Source of the DNA: Legionella sp.
GTDB taxonomy: Bacteria > Pseudomonadota > Gammaproteobacteria > Legionellales > Legionellaceae
DNA: 36,408 nucleotides
Direction of reading: 5' to 3'
Assembly (NCBI GenBank): GCA_009995425.1
Contig: JAACPN010000016.1
Span: forward strand, 1 to 36,408
The notes beneath the pieces were generated by a model. The model did no database searches. It was not told the origin of the DNA and was given only the letters and a program-made list of their open reading frames with translations. Below are positions 1-7,929 of this stretch, in pieces; position 1 is the stretch's first letter, and the number at the start of each line of letters is the position of its first letter. The position numbers were made by a program, and so were the translations under genes.

Positions 1-85
1 CTTAAATCCAAGTTGCTCCTGTGCGTGTGAGTAGCCTATTGAATTTTTTGTTTAAATGCCAGAGTTCGAAGCGATAAATTCAAAA

Positions 86-1078
86 TTAGAATTGCTGACG
101 TGCCAACGGTGAGGTGGCGTTGAATCTTCCAAAGTGATATCTTGGTCTTAAGTGTGTTTTCAAGTAATTTTTAATACTATTTATTTGAGGAACATACAAT
201 TGTTCGAAGTTAATTTTACGTATGTATTGATTTTGTAGACCAGGTAATAAACGAGCAACCTCAGCCATTAAAGGATAAAGGGGATTACCCGACGTGAACG
301 GCGTTGTGCTAGGCCCAAACATCTCTCTATGTGCAATATTATTTACAATATCAACAGAAGAAACCGTAATGCTTTCTTTATTGCCACCTTCTGTCAGCAA
401 TATTAATAACCGCAATGAAGTTGAAGCCATTGTATATTGAATTTTATTAAGTTTTTCAATTGCATCTTTTAAATCATTCGCTTTATGCATTGCATGTTCA
501 TCAAAAATAAACGCTTCAAAACTTTGTTGCATAAAAGCTAGCGCCTTTTTTTCAGGCTGTTTTAACATATCTGTAAAGATAGTAAGTGTTTTTGACTTTA
601 AAATAAGCTCATTTAAATGCTGAATTAATTCAAGCTTGTCATGACTGGTGTGTAAATAAGGTAATTCTAAAGCTACAGAAGCAATGTAGCGAAAAAAAAC
701 TTTAGCGACGCTTTGGCTCTTGGTTTCTTTTAACGAAGATAAACTGCTCATTTGTGTTAAAATTTCATTACGTAAAGAACAATCCACATATTTTCTACCA
801 TTAAAATTTCTTCTTGTTTGGAGGGCCTTCATGACCGCTTCTAAACTAAAGCAATTTTGTTCAGAAAACACATAAACACAACCATGTTCTTTCGAATATT
901 CATTAAACAATTCTATGAAATCACTTCTGGTTCCTGGGAGTCCTTGACTCATGGGTTGTATGATCTGATACAACCCATCAAAAGCTTCGATAGCCTCGTC
1001 TGTGCGCAATGTATGGCGACTGTCAGTTAACCAGTAACCGAAGCGGATAACACTGGAAGGCATAGTATCAACAAGCAA
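86..1078 (-). CDS. Hypothetical protein, about 330 aa
   Basis: I do not recognise this protein. It is a soluble-looking, mostly helical sequence with no signal peptide, no transmembrane segment and no catalytic motif I can name. The C-terminal third is richer in aromatic and basic residues (LRPRYHFGRF near the end). The longest reading begins at a TTG (1078) preceded by a GGGGTG stretch about five bases upstream. The first ATG in frame is at 1063 and has no obvious ribosome binding site, so the start is uncertain. The gene opens a minus-strand stretch and overlaps the end of the small Gly-rich ORF upstream. Its size and lack of known domains would fit a lineage-specific or effector-like protein, but nothing in the sequence proves that. 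The 85 bases after its stop hold no recognisable feature. Confidence 0.7.
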   Translation of the reverse strand: MLVDTMPSSVIRFGYWLTDSRHTLRTDEAIEAFDGLYQIIQPMSQGLPGTRSDFIELFNEYSKEHGCVYVFSEQNCFSLEAVMKALQTRRNFNGRKYVDCSLRNEILTQMSSLSSLKETKSQSVAKVFFRYIASVALELPYLHTSHDKLELIQHLNELILKSKTLTIFTDMLKQPEKKALAFMQQSFEAFIFDEHAMHKANDLKDAIEKLNKIQYTMASTSLRLLILLTEGGNKESITVSSVDIVNNIAHREMFGPSTTPFTSGNPLYPLMAEVARLLPGLQNQYIRKINFEQLYVPQINSIKNYLKTHLRPRYHFGRFNATSPLARQQF

Positions 1079-1200
1079 ATGAGCACCCCAGTTGCAACGG
1101 CTACACCCACACCTCCAGCTACACGTGCTACACCCGCACCTCCAACAACACCACCTTCAACAGCCTTTCTCATAACACTCTCAAGCAAATATAAAAACAT
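1027..1200 (-). CDS. Possible small Gly/Val-rich membrane peptide
   Basis: A 57-aa frame read from the ATG at 1200. An inner ATG at about 1171 would give 47 aa and has a GAG-type ribosome site. The middle is a run of Gly, Val and Ala resembling a glycine-zipper membrane helix, followed by a very hydrophobic Leu/Ile/Cys segment (VLICLLILCLPVL). It overlaps the start of the next gene (330 aa, same strand) by about 50 bases in another frame. It could be a real membrane peptide translationally coupled to that gene, the original N-terminus of that gene separated by a frameshift, or chance. The opposite strand reads as a Pro/Thr-rich frame over the same bases, which I take as its shadow. Confidence 0.3.
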   Translation of the reverse strand: MFLYLLESVMRKAVEGGVVGGAGVARVAGGVGVAVATGVLICLLILCLPVLSASVTG

Positions 1201-1385
1201 GTCGGCCAATATAATACCACAAGCTTCTCTTTCAGCCGCTACTGTTGCACTTCAGATCTGAAAAGGCGCAATAAATGGTCAGCATGTTTTTATAATTACT
1301 TGCTTGATATGGCTTGCTAACGGCACATGAGCATGTAAAATGCCATGACCTAACGATGACTTAAAACGAATATCACCTCAATTGA

Positions 1386-1823
1386 TTACTCACGAGAAAC
1401 ACGTAACATCCACCGTGCTTTTTCGTGCGCACTGATGCGATCGCTTAAAATATTAACCGAACCTTCATCGTTAATTTCTTGAGCAAGCTGCATGGCGCGA
1501 TTTAAATCGTTAACCAACGTATCGTTATCTTCAGCCAGCTCTGTGACCATTTGATTAGCACTCGCACTGGAATCACCATCTTTGATAGTTTTTAAACGAT
1601 CAAAATCTTTAAACGTTGCAGGTGCAGCATGATCCATAATTCGAAGCTGCTCTGCAATCGCATCCACAGCCAGTGCTAGTTCTAAATACTGACCTTCAAA
1701 TAATTCATGCAACGCCTTGAACTGCGGACCGGTGACATGCCAATGGTAGTTTTGTGTTTTAAGGTATAAGGCATACGTATCAGCCAAGAGAACTTCAAGT
1801 TGAGCTAACAGATCGTTACGCAT
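1386..1823 (-). CDS. dps: Dps-family ferritin-like DNA-protection protein
   Basis: A 145-aa ferritin-like protein of the Dps family. These form 12-subunit cages that oxidise and store iron with hydrogen peroxide and protect DNA in stress and stationary phase. The hallmark N-terminal helix is present (YLKTQNYHWHVTG, then FxxLHELFEGQY), carrying the His of the inter-subunit ferroxidase site. The acidic partner residues follow in the ELALAVDAIAEQLR helix. The C-terminal helix has the typical ISAHEKARWMLR. The start at 1823 is chosen because GGAG lies seven bases upstream; a longer in-frame reading has no support. It is a single gene with its own promoter region in the 200 bases upstream. Length is slightly short of E. 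coli Dps (167 aa) because the Lys-rich DNA-binding tail is missing, so DNA binding may be weak. Confidence 0.93.
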   Translation of the reverse strand: MRNDLLAQLEVLLADTYALYLKTQNYHWHVTGPQFKALHELFEGQYLELALAVDAIAEQLRIMDHAAPATFKDFDRLKTIKDGDSSASANQMVTELAEDNDTLVNDLNRAMQLAQEINDEGSVNILSDRISAHEKARWMLRVSRE

Positions 1824-2024
1824 GATTTTGCTCCAAATTAATTCAATATCTCTTAATTCAAAGCATAGCTTGGCGTAAGAAAAAAACAAGATCACACAAT
1901 AAAAACTGTTGTAACAAAATAAAAACCATACAAATCCGTATTTCAACTGTGGATTTGTATAAAAATTATATTCCAGGCTAGAATCAAATCAACCTAAAAT
2001 CCATCTTGAGATAACCGTGTTTAA

Positions 2025-2324
2025 TCGACAACTTTCAAACGATATTCCCAATTATTATCTTACCTGCAAGGCGTTGTAGATCTACACAATAAAAATCGAC
2101 GATTTATATTAACAGGTCGTCATCAATTGGCTTTGCATGAAGCCATCACCCAATCGCTGGCTGGACGTACAGCTATTTTAAAATTATTGCTTTTTAGCAT
2201 ACAAGAATTATCGCAAAACGAGGTAACCTACACCTTGGATCTGGTTTATGCTGGAGAACAAACGCAACCTATTAGTGATTTTCAGCTAATAAATTTCAGG
2301 CAATCAGGATTAATTCATTCGTAA
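2025..2324 (+). pseudogene. Remnant of an AAA ATPase with DUF4143 (AAA_14 family)
   Basis: Reading forward from 2025 gives an open frame whose first part matches the middle of AAA_14/DUF4143 ATPases: LLSYLQGVVD, then NRRFILTGRHQLALHEAITQ, then SLAGRTAILKLL and FSIQEL. About 25 residues later it jumps to what looks like the extreme C-terminus of the same family (LDLVYAGEQTQ, INFRQ). The N-terminal Walker A region is gone: a stop lies at 2022-2024. The large central portion (about 250 residues in intact members) is deleted. Intact members are about 380-430 aa and are common in accessory DNA. This is a decayed copy between dps and groEL and should not be annotated as a 65-aa protein. Confidence 0.75.
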
Positions 2325-2340
2325 CACATACGTAAATAAT

Positions 2341-2371
2341 AAAAAAACCCGCTTAAAAAAGCGGGTTTTTT
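2341..2371. terminator. Bidirectional rho-independent terminator
   Basis: A strong hairpin, AAACCCGCTT / AAGCGGGTTT, with a four-A loop, flanked by seven A on the left and six T on the right. It works in either direction: it ends groES-groEL transcription from the right, 40 bases past the groEL stop, and anything arriving from the decayed ATPase on the left. Confidence 0.9.
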
Positions 2372-2410
2372 CATGGTCGAACGTGTCAAACAGGTTGTAT
2401 AAGCAAGCAA

Positions 2411-4072
2411 TTACATCATGCCGCCCATACCTCCCATTCCACCCATGCCGCCCATTCCACCCATACCACCCATGTCAGCAGCTGAGTCATCTTCTTTAGG
2501 TGCTTCTGCAACCATGCACTCGGTTGTGAGCATCAGGCTTGCAACAGATGCCGCATTTTGAAGTGCTGTACGTGTTACTTTAGTTGGGTCAAGAATACCT
2601 AACTCAACCATATCGCCATATTCACCGTTTGCCGCATTAAAGCCTTGGTTACCTTGGGCTTCAGCGACTTTGTTCACAACGACCGATGCTTCATAGCCTG
2701 CGTTTGACACGATTTGACGTAAAGGAGCTTCCATTGCACGACGTAAAATATCAATTCCCATCGTTTGATCGTGGTTGCTGCCTTTCAAGTTAAGCAGTGC
2801 TTTTTGTGCACGAATTAATGCGACGCCACCACCTGCAACAATACCTTCTTCTACCGCTGCGCGGGTCGCATGCAACGCATCTTCAACACGTGCTTTTTTC
2901 TCTTTCATTTCTACTTCAGTCGCCGCACCTACTTTGATCACCGCAACACCGCCTGCTAATTTAGCAACGCGCTCTTGTAATTTTTCACGATCGTAATCAG
3001 ATGAGGTTTCTTCCATTTGTGCACGAATTTGAGTAATACGCTCATCAATTTGAGAAGCATTGCCTTCGCCATCAATAATGGTTGTATTTTCTTTTGTAAT
3101 CACAATACGTTTAGCAGAACCTAAGTCTTCTAACGTAGCTGTTTCTAAGCTTTTGCCAATTTCCTCAGAAATTACTTCAGCATTGGTCAAAATAGCGATA
3201 TCTTGCAACATCGATTTACGACGATCGCCAAAGCCAGGTGCTTTAACCGCACATACTTTAACAATGCCACGCATGTTGTTAACAACCAAGGTAGCCAGTG
3301 CTTCACCGTCAACATCTTCAGCAATGATCAAAAGAGGACGACCAGATTTCGCAACCGCTTCTAACGTAGGAATCATTTCACGAATATTGGATATTTTTTT
3401 ATCAACCAACAGAATGAGTGGTTGCTCAAGTTCTGTTGTCATGCTTTGTTGATTGTTAATAAAGTAAGGTGAAATATATCCACGATCAAACTGCATACCT
3501 TCAACAACCGCCAATTCATTTTCGAGACCATTGCCATCTTCAACGGTGATGACACCTTCTTTACCGACTTTAGCCATCGCTTCAGCAATGATAGCACCCA
3601 CGGCTTCATCTGAATTAGCAGAAATTGTTCCCACTTGAGCAATAGCCTTTCCATCTTTGCAAGGCTTAGACATGCTATGCAACTCTTTAACAACCGCAGC
3701 AACAGCAGTATCAATACCACGTTTCAAGTCCATGGGGTTCATGCCTGCAGCAACCGCTTTATGACCTTCAACCAAAATCGAACGCGCCAATACAGTCGCT
3801 GTGGTTGTACCATCACCGGCTGTGTCAGATGTTTTAGAAGCAACTTCTTTAACCATCTGCGCGCCCATGTTTTTGAAACGCTCAGAAAATTCAATTTCTT
3901 TTGCTACAGAAACACCGTCTTTTGTTACGGTAGGTGCGCCATAAGCTTTTTCAAGGACAACATTTCGTCCACGTGGACCCATGGTGACTTGAACCGCGTT
4001 TGCTAACGCGTTAACACCTGAAAGCATCAATTGGCGCGCTTCATCACCAAAACGTACGTCTTTACTAGCCAT
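2411..4072 (-). CDS. groEL: Chaperonin GroEL (Hsp60)
   Basis: A 553-aa group I chaperonin, normal length. It forms the 14-mer folding chamber that works with GroES and ATP in the cytoplasm. Characteristic segments are all present: the ATP-site motifs [14 protein letters not shown] and DGVSVAKEI near the N-terminus, [14 protein letters not shown], the apical domain with [23 protein letters not shown], and a C-terminal GGM repeat tail (six GGM units ending in M). The start at 4072 is preceded by AAGGAGA eight bases upstream. It follows groES by 38 bases and shares its promoter; the terminator at 2341-2371 ends the operon. Confidence 0.99.
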   Translation of the reverse strand: MASKDVRFGDEARQLMLSGVNALANAVQVTMGPRGRNVVLEKAYGAPTVTKDGVSVAKEIEFSERFKNMGAQMVKEVASKTSDTAGDGTTTATVLARSILVEGHKAVAAGMNPMDLKRGIDTAVAAVVKELHSMSKPCKDGKAIAQVGTISANSDEAVGAIIAEAMAKVGKEGVITVEDGNGLENELAVVEGMQFDRGYISPYFINNQQSMTTELEQPLILLVDKKISNIREMIPTLEAVAKSGRPLLIIAEDVDGEALATLVVNNMRGIVKVCAVKAPGFGDRRKSMLQDIAILTNAEVISEEIGKSLETATLEDLGSAKRIVITKENTTIIDGEGNASQIDERITQIRAQMEETSSDYDREKLQERVAKLAGGVAVIKVGAATEVEMKEKKARVEDALHATRAAVEEGIVAGGGVALIRAQKALLNLKGSNHDQTMGIDILRRAMEAPLRQIVSNAGYEASVVVNKVAEAQGNQGFNAANGEYGDMVELGILDPTKVTRTALQNAASVASLMLTTECMVAEAPKEDDSAADMGGMGGMGGMGGMGGMGGMM

Positions 4073-4110
4073 GTTTAAATCTCCTTAAACAATAATAAAA
4101 TAACGATGGA

Positions 4111-4404
4111 TTATTTCGCGTTAACAACAGCCATGATGTCATCTTCACGCATCACAACCACATCATCACCGTCGATTTTGATTTCAGTACCTGAATATTT
4201 ACCAAACAGTACGGTGTCGCCAACTTTAACAGCAAGCGCACAAATTTCGCCATTGTCTAAACGCTTACCGGTGCCAATCGCCACAACTTCGCCACGCATG
4301 GGTTTTTCTGCAGCACTATCGGGGATAAGAATACCACCAGCCGATGTACGCTCTTCTTCCATACGACGAACGACGACGCGATCATGTAAAGGACGGATGT
4401 TCAT
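4111..4404 (-). CDS. groES: Co-chaperonin GroES
   Basis: A 97-aa Cpn10 protein. Seven copies cap the GroEL ring. The N-terminal signature [12 protein letters not shown], the mobile-loop region with [12 protein letters not shown], and the C-terminal DDIMAVV are all canonical. The ribosome site CAGGAG lies about nine bases before the ATG at 4404. It is the first gene of the groES-groEL operon; the promoter should lie in the 259-base gap up to grxC. Confidence 0.99.
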   Translation of the reverse strand: MNIRPLHDRVVVRRMEEERTSAGGILIPDSAAEKPMRGEVVAIGTGKRLDNGEICALAVKVGDTVLFGKYSGTEIKIDGDDVVVMREDDIMAVVNAK

Positions 4405-4491
4405 GCTCTTTTCTCCTGAGTAATGATTACCTTAAAAAATTCTTCATTCAAAATTCAAATATCATACATAAATATCATAATTTGAATGCTC

Positions 4492-4533
4492 ACGTTGTGG
4501 GGTTGTTTATCTAAAACAAACTTCAAACAACGT
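4492..4533 (-). promoter_or_regulatory. Inverted repeat in the groES upstream region
   Basis: ACGTTGT (4492-4498) and ACAACGT (4527-4533) form a perfect 7-base inverted repeat about 90-130 bases upstream of groES. Inside it are a second partial inverted repeat (GTTGTTT / AAACAAAC) and, read on the minus strand, TTTGAAG followed by CCCCACA. These loosely resemble the -35 and -10 parts of a sigma-32 heat-shock promoter, but the 19-base spacing is too long for a good match. It is not the CIRCE operator. Its role as promoter or operator is a guess; the symmetry itself is plain. Confidence 0.3.
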
Positions 4534-4663
4534 CGATGCTGATTAAGATGGGGGCTATGTTTCAAATATCAAGTGCGGCCATCATAAAAAATTTTATTTT
4601 AAATTAGAGCCACATCATCTACTATAAATAATCACATCCTAACTTACTTGAAAGGCGCCGAAC

Positions 4664-4912
4664 ATGACCCCTGAAATTCGTATCTACAGTACAACCTATT
4701 GCCCCTACTGCGTACGCGCAAAAGAATTACTCACCCGAAAAGGACTCAGCTTTACTGAAATTCTTGTGGATGAAGATAAGCAAAAACGAGAAGAAATGAT
4801 AGAGCGCTCTAACCGCATGACCGTTCCTCAAATTTTTATTGGTGAACAGCATGTCGGTGGTTACGATGATTTATATGCTTTAGAAAAAGCAGGAAAATTA
4901 CCCACCCCATAA
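4664..4912 (+). CDS. grxC: Glutaredoxin 3
   Basis: An 82-aa glutaredoxin, full length. The redox site CPYC is at residues 12-15 (TTYCPYCVRAKELL). The glutathione-binding TVPQIFIG loop and the GGYDDL segment near the C-terminus follow, all in the expected order. It reduces disulfides and glutathione adducts in the cytoplasm. AAGGCG about eight bases upstream supports the ATG at 4664. It heads a forward run of genes and is separated from TspO by 30 bases. Confidence 0.96.
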   Translation: MTPEIRIYSTTYCPYCVRAKELLTRKGLSFTEILVDEDKQKREEMIERSNRMTVPQIFIGEQHVGGYDDLYALEKAGKLPTP

Positions 4913-4917
4913 AAATA

Positions 4918-4941
4918 TAGGATATATATTAGGATATATAT
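4918..4941 (+). repeat. Tandem 12-bp repeat carrying the TspO ribosome site
   Basis: TAGGATATATAT is repeated exactly twice, head to tail, immediately before the TspO start codon at 4943. Each copy contains AGGA. The second copy places it about eight bases from the ATG, so the duplication leaves a usable ribosome site plus a spare one farther away. Confidence 0.85.
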
Positions 4942-4942
4942 T

Positions 4943-5437
4943 ATGACTCAAACCAAAGCCAGCAACAAAACTAAAAAATTCATGACCGTACTCACATGGA
5001 TTATTGTTTTTGAATGCATCAGTTACGGGCTGGGTCAACTTTCTGATAGCAACATCACCCCATGGTATGCCGGCATAAACAAATCACCGCTCACCCCACC
5101 CGGCTTTGTGTTTGGCATTGTCTGGCCTATTCTATACGCCATGATTGCCATTACTGGGTGGTCGCTATGGACCCACCGCAAGCATCCCAAAACAAAACCC
5201 GCCCTCGTGTTTTATAGCATCCAAATGCTTTCAAATTGGGCCTGGTCACCGCTGTTTTTTCATTTTCATCTGATAACAGCAAGCTTTGTATGCATTATAT
5301 GCACAACCGTGTTTACTCTAATGACAATTCTTGCAACCAAAAATCATAATAAACTCTGCAGCCTGATGTTAACGCCTTATTTTTTATGGCTGCTTTTCGC
5401 AAGTTACCTAAACTGCGTCACCTGGGTATTAAATTAA
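4943..5437 (+). CDS. TspO/MBR family membrane protein
   Basis: A 164-aa integral membrane protein of the TspO/peripheral benzodiazepine receptor family, which binds porphyrins and is linked to tetrapyrrole and oxidative-stress responses. The family signature WYAGINKSPLTPPGFVFGIV is followed by WPILYAMIAITGW. Five transmembrane helices can be traced, with SNWAWSPLFF typical of the fourth. The stop codon overlaps the dsbD start (TAATG at 5435-5439), implying translational coupling. Its neighbours grxC and dsbD are thiol-redox genes, which fits a stress theme, though co-function is inference. Confidence 0.93.
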   Translation: MTQTKASNKTKKFMTVLTWIIVFECISYGLGQLSDSNITPWYAGINKSPLTPPGFVFGIVWPILYAMIAITGWSLWTHRKHPKTKPALVFYSIQMLSNWAWSPLFFHFHLITASFVCIICTTVFTLMTILATKNHNKLCSLMLTPYFLWLLFASYLNCVTWVLN

Positions 5438-7215
5438 TGTTGATAAAATATATGGCACGTTTCGGCTTTCTAATCTTAAGCCTCAATCTCCTAGCACCCA
5501 TCACAGCGCAAGCAGCTTCGCTCAATCCGCCCCCCGCCAGCGCCGTATTTCAAATTCATGTGAAAGCATATGATCCGAATACACTTTTACTGACATGGGA
5601 TATTAAACCCGGTTTTTTCTTATACCGTGACCGTATACGCATAGCCGCATCCCATAACGAATTAATCGATCTTGCTGACATCAAACTCCCTGCTGCACAA
5701 ACCAAAACGAATCACCTCAATGAGACCATTTTAATTTACCGAAAATATTTAAAGCTCCCCATAAGCCTTGTTGCATTACATCCTGGTGAAACCATCATCA
5801 ATATTCATGACCAAGGCTGCGCTGATGAGGGTTTTTGCTACCCTCCTGAAACACACGCGATCAAACTCAGCATCAATCCCAACCTTGCTTTAACGCATGC
5901 CGAGCTGATTGCGCCCCCCCCCATACTCCCCCAAAAAACCGCAACATCAAGCTCAGCATTTACGCAGCATCACTGGCCTATCACACTTTTAATTTTTTTA
6001 GGCTTGGGCTTGCTTTTATCCTTTACGCCTTGTGTGCTACCCATGATTCCCGTGCTTTCAGGCATTTTAGTCGGTCACGGAAAAAATTTATCCACTCGAA
6101 AAGCTTTTTTACTTTCACTCACCTATGTTTTAAGCATGTCACTCACATACGCTGCAATAGGCGCAGCCGTGACGCTGATGGGCGAAAACTTCCAGGTGTT
6201 ATTACAAACCCCTTGGGTAATTGGTTTATTTAGCTTACTTTTTGTTATTCTTGCACTATCTATGTTCGGTTTTTACGACTTAAAATTACCGCAATCATGG
6301 CAAGCCAAATTTGCCAACGTCAGCTACCATCAGGCCACAGGGCATTATCTAGGTGCGGCAGCCATGGGTTGCCTCTCAACGCTTATTTTGTCACCCTGTG
6401 TCACTGCCCCACTGATTGGCGCACTGGCCTACATTGCACAAACAGGTAATATCGTACTGGGCACAGCCTCGTTATTTTGCTTAGGTCTTGGTATGGGGCT
6501 TCCGCTGCTTTTAGTCGGCGCATCCCTCGGTCGATGGCTGCCTCATGCAGGCAACTGGATGAACACCGTAAAATCCATCTTTGGCATCATGCTTCTGGGG
6601 ATTGCGATTTATCTTATAAGCCGCGTCATTTCACCGTTTATTAGCATGCTCTTGTGGTCAAGCTTGTTGGTTTTTTCAGGCATCACACTGGGCGCTTTTC
6701 ACCGTGCCAGATCACACTTATCACGACTTCGTCGTGGTGTAGGCATCATGCTCTTAGCTTATGGTTTATTGATACTCTTTGGCGCAAGTCATGGCAACAC
6801 CAATCCACTCAAACCGCTTATTTTTTCTCATTCACATACAACAACACGCACGCAGGCACACGTACTTACAACGCTTGAAGCAACCGAGCAGGCTCTCCAA
6901 CAAGCCGCAAAACAACATCAATTCGTTATGTTGGATTTTTACGCTGATTGGTGTACAGCATGTAAATCTCTCGAAGCCAACACCCTACGCAACCCTAAAA
7001 TTCAAGAAGCTCTAAAAAATATAGTATTATTAAAACTAGATTTAACCGCCAATAATCATGAAAGCCGTGCCTTAATGCATAAATTTAACGTGGTTGCACC
7101 GCCCACGTTTGTCTTTTTTGATTCAGGCCAAGAACACCCCGAGCTACGCCTGGTCGGCGATATCTCTGCTTCAGCATTACAGAAAAATTTACAAGCACTC
7201 AAGACTGGATCATGA
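5437..7215 (+). CDS. dsbD: Thiol:disulfide interchange protein DsbD
   Basis: A 592-aa inner-membrane protein that carries electrons from cytoplasmic thioredoxin to periplasmic DsbC, DsbG and cytochrome c maturation. Domains in order: a signal peptide (residues 1-27, ending AQAA); the periplasmic alpha domain with its Cys pair C128/C134 in DQGCADEGFCYP; an eight-helix membrane domain with the Cys of FTPCVLPMIP (C199) and LSPCVTAPL (C321); and a C-terminal thioredoxin-fold domain with WCTAC (C506/C509). All six catalytic cysteines are present. I place the start at the ATG overlapping the TspO stop, because a clean signal peptide follows; an upstream in-frame ATG would put extra residues ahead of it. 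The stop overlaps the crcB start. ccmA/ccmB at the far end of the window are a possible client pathway. Confidence 0.96.
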   Translation: MLIKYMARFGFLILSLNLLAPITAQAASLNPPPASAVFQIHVKAYDPNTLLLTWDIKPGFFLYRDRIRIAASHNELIDLADIKLPAAQTKTNHLNETILIYRKYLKLPISLVALHPGETIINIHDQGCADEGFCYPPETHAIKLSINPNLALTHAELIAPPPILPQKTATSSSAFTQHHWPITLLIFLGLGLLLSFTPCVLPMIPVLSGILVGHGKNLSTRKAFLLSLTYVLSMSLTYAAIGAAVTLMGENFQVLLQTPWVIGLFSLLFVILALSMFGFYDLKLPQSWQAKFANVSYHQATGHYLGAAAMGCLSTLILSPCVTAPLIGALAYIAQTGNIVLGTASLFCLGLGMGLPLLLVGASLGRWLPHAGNWMNTVKSIFGIMLLGIAIYLISRVISPFISMLLWSSLLVFSGITLGAFHRARSHLSRLRRGVGIMLLAYGLLILFGASHGNTNPLKPLIFSHSHTTTRTQAHVLTTLEATEQALQQAAKQHQFVMLDFYADWCTACKSLEANTLRNPKIQEALKNIVLLKLDLTANNHESRALMHKFNVVAPPTFVFFDSGQEHPELRLVGDISASALQKNLQALKTGS

Positions 7216-7589
7216 TGAATCTTGTCTTAATTTTTTTAGGTTCCGGTCTTGGTGCTATCAGCCGCTATGGCGTATCAAATCTAATACATAACTTGGTAGG
7301 TCGTGCTTTTCCCTACGGTACACTTGTGGTAAATGCAAGCGGTTCTTTTATCATGGGCTTACTTTTTATTATTATTTTGGAACGCTTTGATGGCCTCGCA
7401 CCACAATTGCGTGCTTTCTTATTGATAGGTTTTTTAGGTGGCTACACAACGTTTTCGTCTTTTTCGATAGAAACACTCTCCTTGCTGGAACAAGGCGCCT
7501 GGATAAGTGCTGGTTTGAATATCTTGCTGAATATCATCGTCTGTATTTCACTCGCCTGGCTGGGCGTACTTGGAGCACGAAGCTTATGA
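7212..7589 (+). CDS. crcB: Fluoride efflux channel CrcB (Fluc)
   Basis: A 125-aa four-helix membrane protein that, as an antiparallel dimer, lets fluoride leave the cell. Family marks are GSGLGAISRYGVSN at the N-terminus, GTLVVNASGSFIMG, and the central GGYTTFSSFSIET with the conserved Thr/Phe/Ser of the pore. Two ATGs (7212, 7215) overlap the dsbD stop; either may be used. Its own stop overlaps the next ORF (ATGA). No fluoride riboswitch is visible, as expected for a gene inside an operon. Confidence 0.96.
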   Translation: MMNLVLIFLGSGLGAISRYGVSNLIHNLVGRAFPYGTLVVNASGSFIMGLLFIIILERFDGLAPQLRAFLLIGFLGGYTTFSSFSIETLSLLEQGAWISAGLNILLNIIVCISLAWLGVLGARSL

Positions 7590-7897
7590 ATTCTATCAAT
7601 CTTGTTGATGTGATTATGGTCAAAATCTATATCACCGAATCATCCAAGCTTTTAAAACCTACACTTGAATATTTAAAGCACGAAGCCAACATCCGTGGTG
7701 TGAGTGTTTTTCGTGCCATTCGTGGCTATGGTGAAAACGGTAATCATGCTTCATCACTCATTGATTTATCACTTGATTTACCGCTCACGATTGAATTTTT
7801 TGATGAAAAAAATAAAATCAATATCGCTTTAGAGCACTTAGCCAAAACCATCAAACCCGAACATATCGTGTTTTGGGATGCAAAAGCGAATATTTGA
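7586..7897 (+). CDS. DUF190 family protein, partner of CrcB
   Basis: A 103-aa protein of the DUF190 family, which has a PII-like (ferredoxin-type) fold and is often encoded beside crcB. Typical pieces are KIYITESSKLLKP at the N-terminus and GVSVFRAIRGYGENG in the middle. The start overlaps the crcB stop (ATGA at 7586); a second Met at 7616 is where most family members would begin, so the real protein may be 93 aa. Function is unproven for the family; adjacency suggests a role in sensing or regulating fluoride export. Confidence 0.88.
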   Translation: MNSINLVDVIMVKIYITESSKLLKPTLEYLKHEANIRGVSVFRAIRGYGENGNHASSLIDLSLDLPLTIEFFDEKNKINIALEHLAKTIKPEHIVFWDAKANI

Positions 7898-7929
7898 TCG
7901 TCTTTTACGCCTCTTCTCTCATGCTGTAT

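Noticed and set aside
1079-1261. A Pro/Thr-rich 60-aa forward frame (TPVATATPTPPATRATPAPP)
   Set aside because: It is the complementary-strand reading of the Gly/Val-rich peptide and has no ribosome site; its low complexity comes from the repeated codons of the other strand.
3439-3720. A 93-codon minus-strand frame rich in Leu and Lys
   Set aside because: It is an out-of-phase shadow of groEL on the same strand.
2775-4006. Several forward open frames of 70-130 codons inside groEL
   Set aside because: They are antisense shadows of a highly conserved gene, without ribosome sites or family features.
4930-4990. AT-rich tandem repeat as a possible mobile-element target duplication
   Set aside because: No element lies between or beside the copies; a simple slippage duplication explains it.
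5386-5436. An upstream start for DsbD adding 17 residues
   Set aside because: It would lie within TspO and place a basic stretch in front of a complete signal peptide; the coupled ATG at 5437 is better.
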